Part shown: piece after piece, positions 32,984-40,665 of the stretch
Layout of the letters: each line of letters begins with the position of its first letter
How positions within the stretch are numbered: position 1 is the stretch's first letter
Assembly (NCBI GenBank): GCA_034431435.1
Contig: DAOUDG010000030.1
Span: 142,618-206,617, forward strand
Origin: JAHCIE01 sp034431435
Lineage (GTDB): Bacteria > Chloroflexota > Anaerolineae > Epilineales > JAHCIE01
DNA length: 64,000 nt
Reading direction: 5' to 3'
Translations under genes and position numbers: made by a program
The notes under the pieces: generated by a model
Database searches by the model: none
Seen by the model: only the letters and a program-made list of their open reading frames with translations
Told to the model about the DNA's origin: nothing

Positions 32984-33682
32984 ATGTGGGATGACGTCAG
33001 GCGCGCGCTGGTTGTGGCTGCCCACCCCGACGATCTGGAGACCATCATGGGTGGTACGACCGCCATGCTCACCGACCGGGGGGTGGAAATCATTGAGGTC
33101 GTGCTGACCAGTGGCGACATCGGCGCCAGCGGCGAGATTCCCCACGGCGTCACCCGCGGCACCCTGGCGGCCGTGCGCGAGGAGGAGACCCGTGCCGCCG
33201 CCGCCGACCTCGGCGTACGCGACGTGGTCTTCCTGCATCGCCCCGACGGCGAGGTCGTTGCCGATCTGCATTTACGCGCCGATATCGCCCGCCTCTACCG
33301 CCACTACCAGCCCGACAGCGTATTCACCTTCGACCCCTGGTGGCCCGGTCAGGCCCACCCCGACCACGCCGCCGCCGGCCGCGCCGCCCTCGATGCCTAC
33401 ATGCCGTCGAAGATGCCCCTGTATCACCCCGAACAGCTACGCGACGGCGTGACCGTCGCGCAGATCAAGCATGTGTTCCTCTTTGGCGGCACGACTCGCG
33501 AGGACTTCGTGGTCGATGTGACGCCCTATTGGGACCGCAAGGTCCAGGCCACCCTGCGCCACCGCTCGCAGTTTCCCGACCCCGAGCAACCCCTGGAATG
33601 GCTGCGCAAGTGGAGCGGCGAGGCAGGCGCGCGTATCGGCGTCCCGTATGGCGAGACCTTTGCCCGCATGGACGTGTGGTAG
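32984..33682 (+). CDS. PIG-L family zinc deacetylase
   Basis: About 232 residues. The LmbE/PIG-L signature AAHPDDLE (zinc ligands H, D) near residue 13 and HPDHAAAGRAALDAY (third ligand His) are present. These enzymes remove acetyl from GlcNAc-containing substrates such as mycothiol/bacillithiol precursors or antibiotics. CGGAGG precedes the ATG. No companion thiol-pathway gene is nearby, so the substrate is open. Confidence 0.9.
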   Translation: MWDDVRRALVVAAHPDDLETIMGGTTAMLTDRGVEIIEVVLTSGDIGASGEIPHGVTRGTLAAVREEETRAAAADLGVRDVVFLHRPDGEVVADLHLRADIARLYRHYQPDSVFTFDPWWPGQAHPDHAAAGRAALDAYMPSKMPLYHPEQLRDGVTVAQIKHVFLFGGTTREDFVVDVTPYWDRKVQATLRHRSQFPDPEQPLEWLRKWSGEAGARIGVPYGETFARMDVW

Positions 33683-33720
33683 GCGAAGGCTGAGACCTGC
33701 TAGAGCGCAACTCGGCCCGT

Positions 33721-34677
33721 CTACAGCGCCGGTTCGGCCAACCGCCGTAGCTTCTCGCCGGTATCGGCCCAGGTGATGTGGGACAGGCCCAGCTTCTGCC
33801 GTAGCACATCCGGGGCCATCCCTGCTCGATAGTCGCGTACCGCGGCCGTCATGCGCAGCATTTCGAACGACACATCAGGCAGGTTCGCGCGCTGCGCCAG
33901 ATCCGTCAGCACGTATTCCAGGTTGCGCGCCGTGCACTCGAACAGCCGCAGGCGAGGCGCGTACTGGGCACGGAAGGCCGTGAGGGATGTCACGATGTCG
34001 GGCGGGAGGCGCAGCTTGCGCTCCTTGTGGCTCTGGCGTGGGTTGGCATAGCGGATATAGAGCGTCGGCCCGTCGGTCGCCCTGAGGTCCAGGTGCTCGA
34101 GGGCGATCGCCATGCACTCGCTCTTCTTGATGCCCGTCGCCAGCAGCAATGACAGGAGCAGGTAGGGGCGCGCATCGGGTTTTTCTGGCTGGTCCCGCAA
34201 TGCTCTGGCGGCCCTCAGCAGGGCTGCTACCTGATCATCGTAGAGGATGTCGGGCAGGCGGCTGGGCACAGGCTGATGAATGAGCGCGGCCGCCGGATCC
34301 TCCCGCGTCACCCCCACATCCGCCAGCCACTTGAAGAATACCTTCAACGTCGTCATGCGCCGTGCGTAGGACTTGGCATTGCACGGCATGTCACGCTCGT
34401 GCTGAAGCCAGTGCAGGAAGTCGTCGAGGCGCTGCGTGCCGATACGCCGCACCGGCGTACCCCCGCCGAGGTACTGCGCCAACAGGTGCAGATCGCTGCG
34501 GAAGGCCTTGACGGTGTTCGGGCTGAAGCCCTGGCGCAGCATGTGCTCCTGAAACGCCCCCGCCGCCGCCGCGAGCGACGGATTCTGGCCCAGGTCCGGC
34601 AGGGTGACAATGGGCGCGGGCAGGTCAGGGGCGCGGCCCGGCGTGGGAAACAGGGGCAACTGTTCTGGACGTGGCAC
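33721..34677 (-). CDS. Tyrosine-recombinase homologue with degenerate active site
   Basis: About 318 residues with the XerC/D layout: a SAM-like DNA-binding domain (about 35-130, including FSPNTVKAFRSDLHLLAQYL) and a catalytic-type domain (about 140-310). The expected Arg of TGLR is Lys (TGIKKSE, K184), HxLRH is EMLRM (only R275 kept), LGH is LGL, and no Tyr appears near the C-terminus. It is likely inactive for strand transfer but still DNA-binding. A GTG start at 34677 has AGGAG 5 nt upstream; an earlier GTG at 34692 is possible. It is a single gene with no flanking att-like repeats. Confidence 0.75.
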   Translation of the reverse strand: MPRPEQLPLFPTPGRAPDLPAPIVTLPDLGQNPSLAAAAGAFQEHMLRQGFSPNTVKAFRSDLHLLAQYLGGGTPVRRIGTQRLDDFLHWLQHERDMPCNAKSYARRMTTLKVFFKWLADVGVTREDPAAALIHQPVPSRLPDILYDDQVAALLRAARALRDQPEKPDARPYLLLSLLLATGIKKSECMAIALEHLDLRATDGPTLYIRYANPRQSHKERKLRLPPDIVTSLTAFRAQYAPRLRLFECTARNLEYVLTDLAQRANLPDVSFEMLRMTAAVRDYRAGMAPDVLRQKLGLSHITWADTGEKLRRLAEPAL

Positions 34678-34728
34678 GCACTCTCCTATCACTATATCTA
34701 GGGTCTTACCACGTCCAGCGTACCACAG

Positions 34729-36660
34729 CTAGTGCCGCGTGTCAATACCCTGCGCGCCCCCGCGCAGGAGTAAGGGTAGATTCTGGCGCGAGAGGAGCGG
34801 AATCCCACGCGCCAGCGTCCCGTACGCACCTACCGCGGTTGCCTCGGCGCCAGGCCCGGCCGCCACGGCGTATAGGGTATCCCGCGAAACGGCTGGCAGG
34901 CGTAGCCACGCTCCATCCCGATATTCGAGCAGCGCGCCGTTGGCCCCCACCGCCCAGGCCCGGTCGGGCGACTCGGCGTAGACGCCGAACAGGGTTTCCG
35001 CAAACTGGGGGTCGTTCGCTGGACCGTCCGACACCTGCCATTGGCCCTCAACCAGGCGGAGGATGACGCCATTCGTCCCCACCGCCCAGCCCGTGGCGCC
35101 CACCAGGCTGACGCTGTAGAGCGGCTGTCCGGTCGGGCTGGGTGCGCGCCGCCATTCGCCACCTTCGAGTCGCAGGATAGCCGCGCTGCCGTCGGCCTGT
35201 CGCTCGCCCACCGCCCAGCCATCGTTGCCCCTCAGCGCCACCGCGTACAGGTTGACGCTGACCGTTGGCGTGATCACCGACCAGGCGCTATCGCTCAGGC
35301 GTAATAGTGTTCCTGCGTTGCCGACTGCCCAGCCTGTGTCAGGGGCGGTAAGCGCCACGCCATTGAGTGTCACGGGGAGGGGTGTGGCCGCCGCCTGCCA
35401 TGTTCCCTGACTCAGCCGCAGAATCGTGCCCGCGCTGCCCACGGCCCAGCCGCCGCCGCCCGTCAGCGCCACCGCATTGAGAGTCAGGCTCGATGGGCGC
35501 GGCGAGATGGTCCAGGCGGTACCCTCTTGCTTGAGAATCACGCCACCCGCGCCCACCGCCCAACCCGTCGCGCCGTCATAGGCGATGGCGCGCAGATTGT
35601 TGTTCGCCTCAAGGCCGATGGCATTCCATGCGCTGCCGCCCAGGCGGAGCATCACTCCGGCGTACCCGACAGCCCACCCGCCGTTGCCCACAGCGTCGAC
35701 AGCCAGCGGCTCGACACTGGCCGCACCAGGGGCCGGGAACCACACCCCGTCCACGTAGCGCAGGTAGGTGGCCGCTGGGCCATACTGGCCATAGCGCCAG
35801 CCCACCGCCCACCCGTCGCGCCGACTCAGCATGCTGATCCCGGTCATGGGAGCCGCGCTGACTGACTGCAGACGCCAGCCGGTGGCCGACGTGTAGTGGG
35901 CAATTGCGCCGCGAAAGTCGCCATTCGCCACATCGTAGTATTCGCCCACGGCCCACCCTTCGTCCGCACTCACGAAGTGGAGCGCTGTATAGTTGACCTG
36001 CTGCCCAAATACGGTGGGCATCACGACGGGCGTCCATACATCGTTGACCAGATGCGCCGCTTCCGATGTGGTGGACAGCTCCTCGCGTTGGCCCCCGACT
36101 GCCCATGCCTCGCGCGACCCAACCATTTGCATCGCTCTCAGGTCCTTGTTGACGACCCGCCCCTGCCATACCCATCGACCATCCAGCCAGTGAAAGGCGA
36201 CTCCGCGCTCACCGACCATCCACAGGTTATCGGCCCAGCCGGAGATGGCGCGCGGCGCATTCGGGCTGCCGGGCGGCAGCTCGCCGGTTGGCGCAAAGGG
36301 CGTCGGTGTCCAGGTCGCTCCATTCCAGTACAGGGCCACGCGGTTACCGCCATACCCCCCGACGGCCCACCCGCTGCTGGGCGATGCGAACCACACGCCA
36401 AACAGGTCTAGCTTCGTCGGGCTTGGCGCGGTAGACCAGCCAGCCTCGTTCAGCCTCAGAATCGTTCCCGCCGTCCCGACCGCCCAACCCTCGCCAGTCG
36501 AGGTCAGCGCCACATCGTGCAGCGTCTGACATGTGACATAGAAGCAGCGCCACAACATGGGTGGCGCATCGGATTGGGTGCGGCCCACATCGGGGCGGGC
36601 GACGAGGGCAAGGGCCAGGAGTGCAACAGCCAGGGTCAGACCGAGAGAAACACGGCGCAT
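34729..36660 (-). CDS. Secreted 14-repeat GWAVG beta-propeller protein (Ycf48-like repeats)
   Basis: About 643 residues. A signal peptide (MRRVSLGLTLAVALLALALVA) is followed by repeats with core GWAVG..G.ILRL..G.W, about every 40-50 residues. I count fourteen including variants WMVGERG and TAVGAYG. Such repeats form Ycf48/BNR-like propellers. Fourteen would fit two seven-bladed propellers (inference). No enzyme motif or anchor; presumably an extracellular binding protein. GGAGG precedes the ATG at 36660; a much longer upstream frame overlaps the comF promoter region. Confidence 0.82.
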   Translation of the reverse strand: MRRVSLGLTLAVALLALALVARPDVGRTQSDAPPMLWRCFYVTCQTLHDVALTSTGEGWAVGTAGTILRLNEAGWSTAPSPTKLDLFGVWFASPSSGWAVGGYGGNRVALYWNGATWTPTPFAPTGELPPGSPNAPRAISGWADNLWMVGERGVAFHWLDGRWVWQGRVVNKDLRAMQMVGSREAWAVGGQREELSTTSEAAHLVNDVWTPVVMPTVFGQQVNYTALHFVSADEGWAVGEYYDVANGDFRGAIAHYTSATGWRLQSVSAAPMTGISMLSRRDGWAVGWRYGQYGPAATYLRYVDGVWFPAPGAASVEPLAVDAVGNGGWAVGYAGVMLRLGGSAWNAIGLEANNNLRAIAYDGATGWAVGAGGVILKQEGTAWTISPRPSSLTLNAVALTGGGGWAVGSAGTILRLSQGTWQAAATPLPVTLNGVALTAPDTGWAVGNAGTLLRLSDSAWSVITPTVSVNLYAVALRGNDGWAVGERQADGSAAILRLEGGEWRRAPSPTGQPLYSVSLVGATGWAVGTNGVILRLVEGQWQVSDGPANDPQFAETLFGVYAESPDRAWAVGANGALLEYRDGAWLRLPAVSRDTLYAVAAGPGAEATAVGAYGTLARGIPLLSRQNLPLLLRGGAQGIDTRH

Positions 36661-36738
36661 GGAGACCTCCGGGGGGCGCGGAGCGCGGCAATTCTGTATG
36701 TATAACGGTCGCACGCGGAACAGCGTCACGCTCCAGAC

Positions 36739-36767
36739 TTGCCTGCGCCAACAGGGCCTGCTATAGT
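36739..36767 (+). promoter_or_regulatory. Promoter of comF
   Basis: TTGCCT (36739-36744), 17-nt spacer, TATAGT (36762-36767) preceded by TGC, an extended -10. The comF ATG is 47 nt further. Confidence 0.6.
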
Positions 36768-36813
36768 GGGGCTGACGACGTTCGCTCCCCCCGGCCGGCG
36801 TCGCGAGGCTTGT

Positions 36814-37515
36814 ATGTCCTTTGTGGCTGACTGGCTTCACCGCGCGCCCGCTGCGCTTCTCGATACTCTGCTCCCCAGCCACTGCGCGGGCTGTGGTTGC
36901 GGTGGTTCCCTCTTGTGCGACAATTGCCGGCGCCAGATCGTGCCCCTGGCGCAGCCAGCCTGCCCCATCTGCCTGGCCCCTACGCATGACGGCTTGCCCT
37001 GTACCGAGTGCCGCGCCGACCGACCGCCACTGGCTGGCCTACGCGCTGTGGGTCGCCATGTGGACCCCCTGCGGCAGGCCATCCACCACTTCAAATACGA
37101 TGGCTGGCACACCCTGGCCACGCCGCTGGCCACGCTATTGGTCCCTGTCCTGGGCGACGCGCCGAGACCAACGCGCGTCATCGCCGTTCCCAGCCACCCG
37201 CTCCGCCTGAGCGAGCGCGGCTACGACCATGCGGAGCTGCTAGCCCGTCAGGTAGCCGCCCACCTCAACGTCCCGCTGGACACTCGAACCGCATTCCGCA
37301 TCCGAGCGACGGCCCACCAGGCGCGGCAGAATACGGCTGTCGAGCGGCGCACCAATGTTGCCGGGGCCTTCCTGGCCCAGCCTCTGCCGCCGGGCACGAC
37401 CGTTCTGCTCGTCGACGATGTATACACCTCCGGTTCCACGATGCAGGAATGCGCGCACGCCTTGCTCCAGGCGGGCGCCGACGTCGTGTGGGGCGTCAGC
37501 CTGAGCCGCGCGTGA
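36814..37515 (+). CDS. comF: ComF-family phosphoribosyltransferase-like protein
   Basis: About 233 residues. The N-terminal zinc ribbon has four CxxC-type pairs (HCAGCGCGG, CDNC, CPIC, CTEC); a C-terminal PRTase domain has VLLVDDVYTSGSTMQECA, the PRPP motif. ComF acts in DNA uptake and replication restart; the biochemical role is poorly known. The start at 36814 has GAGG 6 nt upstream. No other competence genes are adjacent. Confidence 0.9.
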   Translation: MSFVADWLHRAPAALLDTLLPSHCAGCGCGGSLLCDNCRRQIVPLAQPACPICLAPTHDGLPCTECRADRPPLAGLRAVGRHVDPLRQAIHHFKYDGWHTLATPLATLLVPVLGDAPRPTRVIAVPSHPLRLSERGYDHAELLARQVAAHLNVPLDTRTAFRIRATAHQARQNTAVERRTNVAGAFLAQPLPPGTTVLLVDDVYTSGSTMQECAHALLQAGADVVWGVSLSRA

Positions 37516-37520
37516 GTCTG

Positions 37521-37549
37521 TTGACAGGGCTAGGTCCCCTGTCTATAAT
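37521..37549 (+). promoter_or_regulatory. Consensus sigma-70 promoter of hpf
   Basis: TTGACA (37521-37526), exactly 17 nt, TATAAT (37544-37549): a perfect consensus match, the best in the window. It starts 6 nt after the comF stop and 83 nt before the hpf ATG. Confidence 0.85.
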
Positions 37550-37603
37550 GTCGGGTATCCCGCTTCGCCGCAGTTCCGTTCCTTCATCGCTGAAGGAGGC
37601 TAG

Positions 37604-38164
37604 ATGGAAATCCGAATATCCAGTCGTCAGGGCGACGTGTCTGAGACTCTGCGGCAGTACATTGAGAAGAAGTTGGTCAAGTTCGATCGCTTTCTGCCCA
37701 ACGCGCAGTCCATTGCGGTAGACATGTCCACTCAGGCCACGAAGAGCCAGGGAGAATTGAACGTCGCACAAGCGACCATGCGCCTCGACCGGGAGGTGCT
37801 CCGCGCTGAGGTGAAAGCGCCCGACGCCTTCGAGGCGGTCGATCAGATGCTGGCCAAGCTCCAGCGGCAGGTGGAGCGTTACAAGGGTAAGCGCCAGGAC
37901 CGCTGGCGCGGGCGAGGCGCGCCTGTCGTGGGGGATGCGGCGGTCGCTGCCCTGGCTGAGGAGGAGCTAGAGGACGAAGAGATGCCCGTGGTGCGCCGCA
38001 AGCGCTTCGCGGTGTACCCGATGAGCGAGACCGAAGCTGTGGAGCAGATGGAACTCCTGGGTCACGACTTCTACCTCTATCAGAACGCGACATCTGGCCG
38101 CGTCAATCTCGTCTACCGCCGCAAGGGCGGTGGCTACGGCGTCCTGGAGCCTGAAGTCGCGTAG
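37604..38164 (+). CDS. hpf: Long-form ribosome hibernation promoting factor
   Basis: About 186 residues. The N-terminal YfiA/HPF domain (MEIRISSRQGDVSETLRQYIEKKLVK... reading at about 1-105) binds the decoding site of the 30S subunit; an acidic/basic linker leads to the C-terminal dimerisation domain (about 125-186: VVRRKRFAVYPMSETEAVEQ, GHDFYLYQNA, VNLVYRRKGGGYG). The long form makes 100S dimers. GGAGG precedes the ATG. Expected to be highly expressed, given its promoter. Confidence 0.95.
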   Translation: MEIRISSRQGDVSETLRQYIEKKLVKFDRFLPNAQSIAVDMSTQATKSQGELNVAQATMRLDREVLRAEVKAPDAFEAVDQMLAKLQRQVERYKGKRQDRWRGRGAPVVGDAAVAALAEEELEDEEMPVVRRKRFAVYPMSETEAVEQMELLGHDFYLYQNATSGRVNLVYRRKGGGYGVLEPEVA

Positions 38165-38210
38165 CGCGCCCAACTTGAACGTAGGACCATGACCGTCCGT
38201 CTCGCCGCTG

Positions 38211-38228
38211 CGTCTCGCGCGCGAGACG
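38211..38228. repeat. 18-nt perfect palindrome upstream of the winged-helix regulator
   Basis: CGTCTCGCG followed by CGCGAGACG, with outer ACCGTC/GACGGT complementarity (38192-38197 with 38228-38233). It lies between hpf and the OmpR-type gene; it could be its operator or a terminator of hpf. No T-run. Confidence 0.6.
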
Positions 38229-38250
38229 ACGGTTCATGTCAGGAGGGTTC

Positions 38251-38823
38251 GTGGCCGAGCGGAGCTATGACTCGACGCCCGCCGCGGTCGATGCCCACAT
38301 CCCACTCGACTCACCGCCGGGCGACTCTCCCCATTCCGGCGTCGTGACGCAGGCTCTGGCGCTCCTGGAGGCCGCCCTCGATGTCTTGGCGGGCGCTACG
38401 TTGCCCCCTGCCTCACAGACGGCCCTCGCGCAGGCCTCGGCGGCTGCCCTCGATCTGCGGCGCGGGCTAGGCCTGCTCCCGCCACCCGCCGCTGCGACGC
38501 CCGCCGGCCCCGCTGATCATATCCTGGTGGTGGGCAGCCTGCGCCTCGACACGACCATGCAGCGGCTGACCCTCGCCGATCGCCCCGTCAAGCTGACGCC
38601 GACTGAGTTTCGGATTGTCCATCAACTCGCCCTGACCCCCGGACGGACGGTTACTCGCGAGCAGTTGCTGACGCAGGTGTGGGGGCCGGCCTACATCGAG
38701 GCGACCGATTACCTGTGGGTTCACCTCAGCCGCCTGCGCCACAAGCTGCGCCTGCCCGACCAGCCCCCTCTGATTGTCACCGAGCGCGGTCTCGGCTACC
38801 GCCTGCGCATCACCAGGCGTTGA
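38251..38823 (+). CDS. Receiver-less OmpR/PhoB-type winged-helix regulator
   Basis: About 190 residues. The C-terminal Trans_reg_C domain (about 90-190) is complete: LTPTEFRIVHQLALTPGRTVTREQLLTQVWG, a recognition helix region and the wing ERGLGYRLRI. The N-terminal 90 residues are Ala/Pro-rich and lack a phospho-acceptor receiver domain. GTG at 38251 is the probable start because AGGAGG (38241-38246) lies 4 nt upstream; an ATG at 38236 would place that site inside the gene. No histidine kinase nearby. Confidence 0.82.
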   Translation: MAERSYDSTPAAVDAHIPLDSPPGDSPHSGVVTQALALLEAALDVLAGATLPPASQTALAQASAAALDLRRGLGLLPPPAAATPAGPADHILVVGSLRLDTTMQRLTLADRPVKLTPTEFRIVHQLALTPGRTVTREQLLTQVWGPAYIEATDYLWVHLSRLRHKLRLPDQPPLIVTERGLGYRLRITRR

Positions 38824-38927
38824 GCACATTCTCGTCATAGCGACGACAGGGGGGCTGAGCATCCAACCGATGCTACCCGCGCCGTCCCGCCTGCCTCCAG
38901 GCACAGCTAAGAATGGCTGCACGCCCA

Positions 38928-39365
38928 TCATACCATGCCGGCCGCGCTCCCGCCCTCCAGCAGCACGCGCAGCGCAGTGGGGAACGTCGTTACCCGCCCG
39001 GTGCGGTCGGTCACAATGTGGCTGGTCGCGCCTGCAACCAGTGTCTCGTCCGTCGCCTGGCGCACGACCTCGTACTCGAAACGCAGCCGCCGCGACTTTA
39101 GCTCGGCCACTCGGGTGCGAATCACTATCAACTCATCGTATCGGGCAGGGCGCATGAAGCGCGCCTGGACTTCACTGACCACGAGCAGATAGCCGCTCGC
39201 CTCCACGTCGGCATACGACATGCCCTGTTGCCGTAGCCAATCGGAGCGCCCCACCTCGAACCAGATGATGTATGAGGCGTGATGCACGATTCCCATCGCG
39301 TCGGTCTCGGCGTACCGGACCCTGAGTGGGGTCTCGCTGACGAAGGTGGGCTGAACGTCGCTCAT
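38928..39365 (-). CDS. Acyl-CoA thioesterase, YbgC/4HBT hotdog family
   Basis: About 145 residues, the normal size. The active-site pattern YAETDAMGIVHHASYIIWFE (Asp in TDxxG) matches YbgC-like 4-hydroxybenzoyl-CoA thioesterases. It hydrolyses acyl-CoA; the chain preference is unknown. The start overlaps the methyltransferase stop by 4 nt (ATGA), so they are coupled. Confidence 0.9.
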   Translation of the reverse strand: MSDVQPTFVSETPLRVRYAETDAMGIVHHASYIIWFEVGRSDWLRQQGMSYADVEASGYLLVVSEVQARFMRPARYDELIVIRTRVAELKSRRLRFEYEVVRQATDETLVAGATSHIVTDRTGRVTTFPTALRVLLEGGSAAGMV

Positions 39366-40495
39366 ACGCCGCGCACCTCCAACCGATGCCGGAGCGGGGT
39401 CGCGCCGTGATCCTCGAACCAGGCCTGACCCTCGGCGACCATGTCGAAGTCCAGATAGTATGCCCCCGGCGTCATGGGGGCGCGCACGTCAATGGCCAGC
39501 GTCGCCACCTGACCTGGCTGTATCGCACTCGGCAGGTCGGCGCGGGCCAGGTCCCAGTCGAGCGTCTCTTCATCCAGGCTGATGAGGTGAGCGCCCAGCC
39601 GCACCTCGCCGACGCGCGTGTCTGTCTTGCCAACGTTCGGCCAGGACGCAAAGCCCTCGTTCAGTAGCCGCAACTGGTAGGTGAGCGTCTCGCCGGGTCG
39701 CGCTGTATGCGGCCCGTCCATCAGCGTAAGGTGGGCGGCGAAGTACTGCTCCGCCTGATCCCACGCCCCCGTGGCTGCCTTGCGACAGACGAAGGTCGCG
39801 CGGTCGCCCACCTGATGGTACAGTTCCACGCTGGTGAAGCCGACACCGCGCAGCATGGCCCGCGTGGCCTCGACGCTGGGCACGAACCAGTTGTAGACCG
39901 ACTCGGCGGCTTCGGGTGGATTGTCGACATAGAAGAGGGGTTGCAGCGTCGATTGGACATTGCCCATGCTGCGGCCAAAGGCGGCCGGCGTCTGGTCGGG
40001 CGTGAGGACCGCTGTCTCTAGAATCAGCAGCTCGCGGGTCACACTGTACAGCCGTTCCAGGCCGAGCATGATATGTTTCAGGTGATAGATCAGCCCCAGG
40101 GCTAACGTCACGTCGAAGGAGCCTACGGTACGGGGGCTAAGGTCGTACACTGACAGGCGGCGAAACTCCATGCCCTCGTAGCCCAACGCCCGCCGACAGA
40201 AATTGGCCTGGGCTACCTCGCGGCGCCCCATGTCCACCCCAAGCACGCGCTCAGCGCCGCGCCGCTTGGCCTCGAGAGAGTAGAACCCGCCATTGCAGCC
40301 AACGTCGAGGACGCGCTTGCCTGTCAGGTCTGCCGGCAACGCTCCCCGAATCGCGCGCCACGTTGGCAACGGGTGATCCACCGGCTCACCCGCCACGCTG
40401 TTCGTTTTCGTCCACAAGCCCGGCGCCACCTCTACCGCGTGGAACCAGGGCCGGAGCCGCTCAATCCCTGCCGTCATCTCATCGCGTGTCACCAT
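39362..40495 (-). CDS. CmoB-like SAM methyltransferase fused to a C-terminal beta-sandwich
   Basis: About 377 residues. Residues 1-250 resemble the DUF1698/CmoB methyltransferase family: RVLDVGCNGGFYSLEAKRRGAERVLGVD (motif I and post-I at about 61-88), LALGLIYHLKHIMLGLERL and SVYDLSPR. Residues about 262-377 form a beta-rich module (GETLTYQLRLLNEGFASWP, PGQVATLAIDVRAPMTPGAYYLDFDMV) resembling NBR1-like Ig folds. CmoB completes tRNA wobble uridine modification, but the extra module suggests a different, perhaps glycan or lipid, substrate. Coupled to the downstream thioesterase. Confidence 0.75.
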   Translation of the reverse strand: MVTRDEMTAGIERLRPWFHAVEVAPGLWTKTNSVAGEPVDHPLPTWRAIRGALPADLTGKRVLDVGCNGGFYSLEAKRRGAERVLGVDMGRREVAQANFCRRALGYEGMEFRRLSVYDLSPRTVGSFDVTLALGLIYHLKHIMLGLERLYSVTRELLILETAVLTPDQTPAAFGRSMGNVQSTLQPLFYVDNPPEAAESVYNWFVPSVEATRAMLRGVGFTSVELYHQVGDRATFVCRKAATGAWDQAEQYFAAHLTLMDGPHTARPGETLTYQLRLLNEGFASWPNVGKTDTRVGEVRLGAHLISLDEETLDWDLARADLPSAIQPGQVATLAIDVRAPMTPGAYYLDFDMVAEGQAWFEDHGATPLRHRLEVRGV

Positions 40496-40599
40496 GCCTC
40501 CTCGACTGAGTCCGGCACTGCGCTGACCACGGCAGGCCGTAGGTCAATTATACTCGCCTGCCAGTGGCAGCGCCGCCTGGCGCGCCATCGTCGCTGGCT

Positions 40600-40628
40600 T
40601 TGACCTGACCCCACTCCTAGACTAGAAT
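40600..40628 (+). promoter_or_regulatory. Promoter of recG
   Basis: TTGACC (40600-40605), 17-nt spacer, TAGAAT (40623-40628), 38 nt before the recG ATG. On the minus strand, TATAAT (40547-40552) precedes the methyltransferase gene. Confidence 0.65.
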
Positions 40629-40665
40629 CAAGCTGTCAGAACGTTGGTGGACAGAAGGAAACGTC

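Noticed and set aside
33721..34740. Integrase marking a prophage or genomic island
   Set aside because: No att-like repeats, phage genes or tRNA border; the active site is degenerate and the neighbours are housekeeping genes.
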